Below are positions 62,497 to 64,000 of a stretch of 64,000 bases of DNA, piece after piece. Every line of letters starts with the position of its first letter. Position 1 is the stretch's first letter. The notes below the pieces were generated by a model, which was not told the origin of the DNA, searched no databases, and saw only the letters and a program-made list of their open reading frames with translations. Origin of the DNA: Snuella sedimenti (GTDB lineage Bacteria; Bacteroidota; Bacteroidia; Flavobacteriales; Flavobacteriaceae); assembly GCF_016428595.1 (NCBI RefSeq), contig NZ_JAELVQ010000007.1, positions 1 to 64,000 on the forward strand. The letters run 5' to 3'. The position numbers were made by a program, and so were the translations under genes.

Positions 62497-64000
62497 GTGA
62501 AACGAGCATTAACAAATTTTAAGGATTTCTTCATAAAACGATTGCTATTTGTTGGTCTGCTGTGCTTTCAGTTTTATGCTTCTGCCCAACAAGATGCTTG
62601 GGTGTATATGGTTGATAAAGAAAACGTAACAGCTTCCATTGCCAATCCAATTACAATACTTACCCAGAAGGCCATAGATAGAAAAGCAGTTCATAACGTA
62701 GCTATTGATGAGCGGGACGTTCCTGTAAACGAAAGTTATATAGCCCAGTTAAAAAATAGTACAGGTATTACCGTTATGGCCAAATCCAAATGGTTTAATG
62801 CAGTACACGTTAGAGGAAGCCAACCAGATATTCAGGCTCTTGAGAACCTAGCATTTGTAGAGCATGTAGATTTTGCAAATAAAAGTTTGAACACTTCAAA
62901 AGCAGTTAGAAAAGTAAAGGTTTCGAAGTTTAAAGAAACCTACGCCATGTTCAATTACGGTAATGCCTCCAATCAAATAGAAATGTTTAATGGCGATAAA
63001 TTGCACGAGGCCGGTTATACAGGAACAGGTATGACCGTTGCTGTTTTAGATGCTGGCTTTCCAAATGTAAATACCATGGTCGCTTTTAAGCGCTTAAGAG
63101 ATGCAGGTAACCTAAAGGGAGGTTATGACTTTGTGAACAGAGAGGATAATGTGTATGCAAATACAACAAGTAACCATGGCACGTTGGTACTAAGTGATAT
63201 GGCTGGGTATATCGAAAACCAATTTGTAGGAACCGCACCCGATGCATCCTACTATTTGTTTATAACCGAAGATGCCCTTAGTGAAAACCCAGTAGAAGAA
63301 AGTTATTGGGTAGAAGCAGCTGAGCGTGCGGATAGCTTAGGGGTAGATGTTATAAACACTTCCTTGGGATATACAACTTTCGACAATCCGAATTATAACT
63401 ATACAACATCCAATATGGATGGTAAAACAGCCTTTATAACCCGTGGAGCCAATATAGCTTTCGAAAAAGGCATGTTGCTTGTAAATTCTGCAGGAAACTC
63501 TGGAAATGATAGTTGGGGGATAGTAGGGGCTCCTGCCGATGCAGCGGGTGTTTTTACTGTTGGAGCGGTTGATGCTAGCGGAAATTATGCAGCATTCAGT
63601 TCCAGGGGTAGTGCTTTGCAACCAACCCATAAGCCAGATGTAGTTGCACAAGGACAAGCAAGTTATGTGATATTTGAAAACGGGGCAATTGGGACAGCAA
63701 ATGGAACATCGTTTAGTTCTCCTATTATGACAGGAGGTATGGTTTGTTTGTGGCAAGCTTTACCAGATAAAACAAATGCAGAGATTATGCAATTGGCAAG
63801 AGCATCGGCATCTCAATATGAAATGCCCGATTATAATTTAGGTTTTGGTATTCCTAATTTGGAATTGGCACTTAATATAGCTCTAGATGAAGCCCCAAAA
63901 GATGATTCGGATAACCTGCTCATATATCCAAACCCTGTAGAGGCTTCTTTATTTGTTAAAACAGCATCAGATAATTTTCCAATAACTATTAATCTTTTTG
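62497..64000 (+). CDS. S8 family serine protease with type IX sorting domain, partial at window end
   Basis: Subtilisin-like protease, at least 501 residues, cut by the window edge. From the GTG at 62497 the chain begins MKRALTNFKDFFIKRLLFVG; the signal peptide ends ASAQ. Catalytic triad: Asp185 in AVLDAGF, His227 in SNHGTLV and Ser405 in NGTSFSSP. The last visible part, LLIYPNPVEASLFVKT, is the start of a T9SS type A C-terminal domain, so it should be secreted by the PorT-dependent system. The first 12 or so codons match the left end of F143, so the true start could be the later part (IKRLLFVG...); see findings. Confidence 0.88.
   Translation, partial: MKRALTNFKDFFIKRLLFVGLLCFQFYASAQQDAWVYMVDKENVTASIANPITILTQKAIDRKAVHNVAIDERDVPVNESYIAQLKNSTGITVMAKSKWFNAVHVRGSQPDIQALENLAFVEHVDFANKSLNTSKAVRKVKVSKFKETYAMFNYGNASNQIEMFNGDKLHEAGYTGTGMTVAVLDAGFPNVNTMVAFKRLRDAGNLKGGYDFVNREDNVYANTTSNHGTLVLSDMAGYIENQFVGTAPDASYYLFITEDALSENPVEESYWVEAAERADSLGVDVINTSLGYTTFDNPNYNYTTSNMDGKTAFITRGANIAFEKGMLLVNSAGNSGNDSWGIVGAPADAAGVFTVGAVDASGNYAAFSSRGSALQPTHKPDVVAQGQASYVIFENGAIGTANGTSFSSPIMTGGMVCLWQALPDKTNAEIMQLARASASQYEMPDYNLGFGIPNLELALNIALDEAPKDDSDNLLIYPNPVEASLFVKTASDNFPITINLF
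62503..62538 (+). mobile_element. F143 left-end fragment forming the S8 protease start
   Basis: CGAGCATTAACAAATTTTAA and the following bases match the first ~36 bases of F143 (8 mismatches over a 44-base comparison including the flanking TGAAA). Only the left end is present, fused in frame to the protease signal peptide. Confidence 0.6.

Overview
The window reads as ordinary chromosome of a marine-type Flavobacteriaceae species (Bacteroidota). The signs are low GC, almost no Shine-Dalgarno sequences, and promoters of the Bacteroidota form TTG-N19-TANNTTTG. The primary sigma factor is short (287 aa). There is a PorT protein and two proteins with type IX secretion (T9SS) C-terminal domains or their start, a TamL lipoprotein, a bacillithiol enzyme (BshC), and the rpmB-rpmG-DUF4295-ftsY cluster. 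I see no rRNA, tRNA, CRISPR array, prophage or transposase gene.

Layout. 0.3-6.9 kb: CBS protein, rpe, a BLUF photoreceptor, rpoD, pnp, rpsO and accD, mostly on the minus strand. 7-13.7 kb: fbaA, tamL, a SpoU RNA methylase, porT and ubiE. 14.2-17.7 kb: trkA-trkH potassium uptake operon and a broken small membrane-protein gene. 17.7-21.8 kb: aspC-type aminotransferase, fatty acid desaturase, rsmG, a TPR protein. 22-27 kb: one 1652-residue T9SS-exported surface protein. 27-36.5 kb: FKBP lipoprotein, htpG, fabH-like gene, TonB-type outer-membrane receptor, Na+/solute symporter, recR. 36.6-44.7 kb: glycosyltransferase, 2-oxoacid dehydrogenase E2, exonuclease, FAH protein, Hpt, cinA, then ribosomal proteins and ftsY. 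44.8-53 kb: rimO, two envelope or membrane proteins, bshC, a PLP decarboxylase, guaA. 53.6-64 kb: LysM protein, pyrG, yidC, a YwqK/MORN protein, mnmA, and an S8 protease cut by the window end.

Most of the interest lies between genes. Three families of small non-coding repeats recur here. (1) A 143-144 bp element (called F143 here) is flanked by the pentamer TGAAA on both sides. It occurs as three full and two partial copies. It has split a small membrane-protein gene, split the terminator stem of fbaA, and sits exactly against the start codons of trkA and mnmA; a left-end fragment forms the start of the S8 protease gene. All full copies carry a 17-codon mini-ORF. (2) A 163-bp imperfect palindrome (P163) occurs as three full-length copies, all exactly 163 bp, plus two internally deleted derivatives. 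(3) A ~60-bp repeat (R60) occurs twice. F143 looks like a small non-autonomous mobile element that inserts after TGAAA, which in this genome often means inside ATGAAA start codons, and rebuilds the start codon on its far side. I do not recognise it as a described family.

All calls come from reading the sequence alone. Protein names rest on recognised motifs, and no database search was possible.
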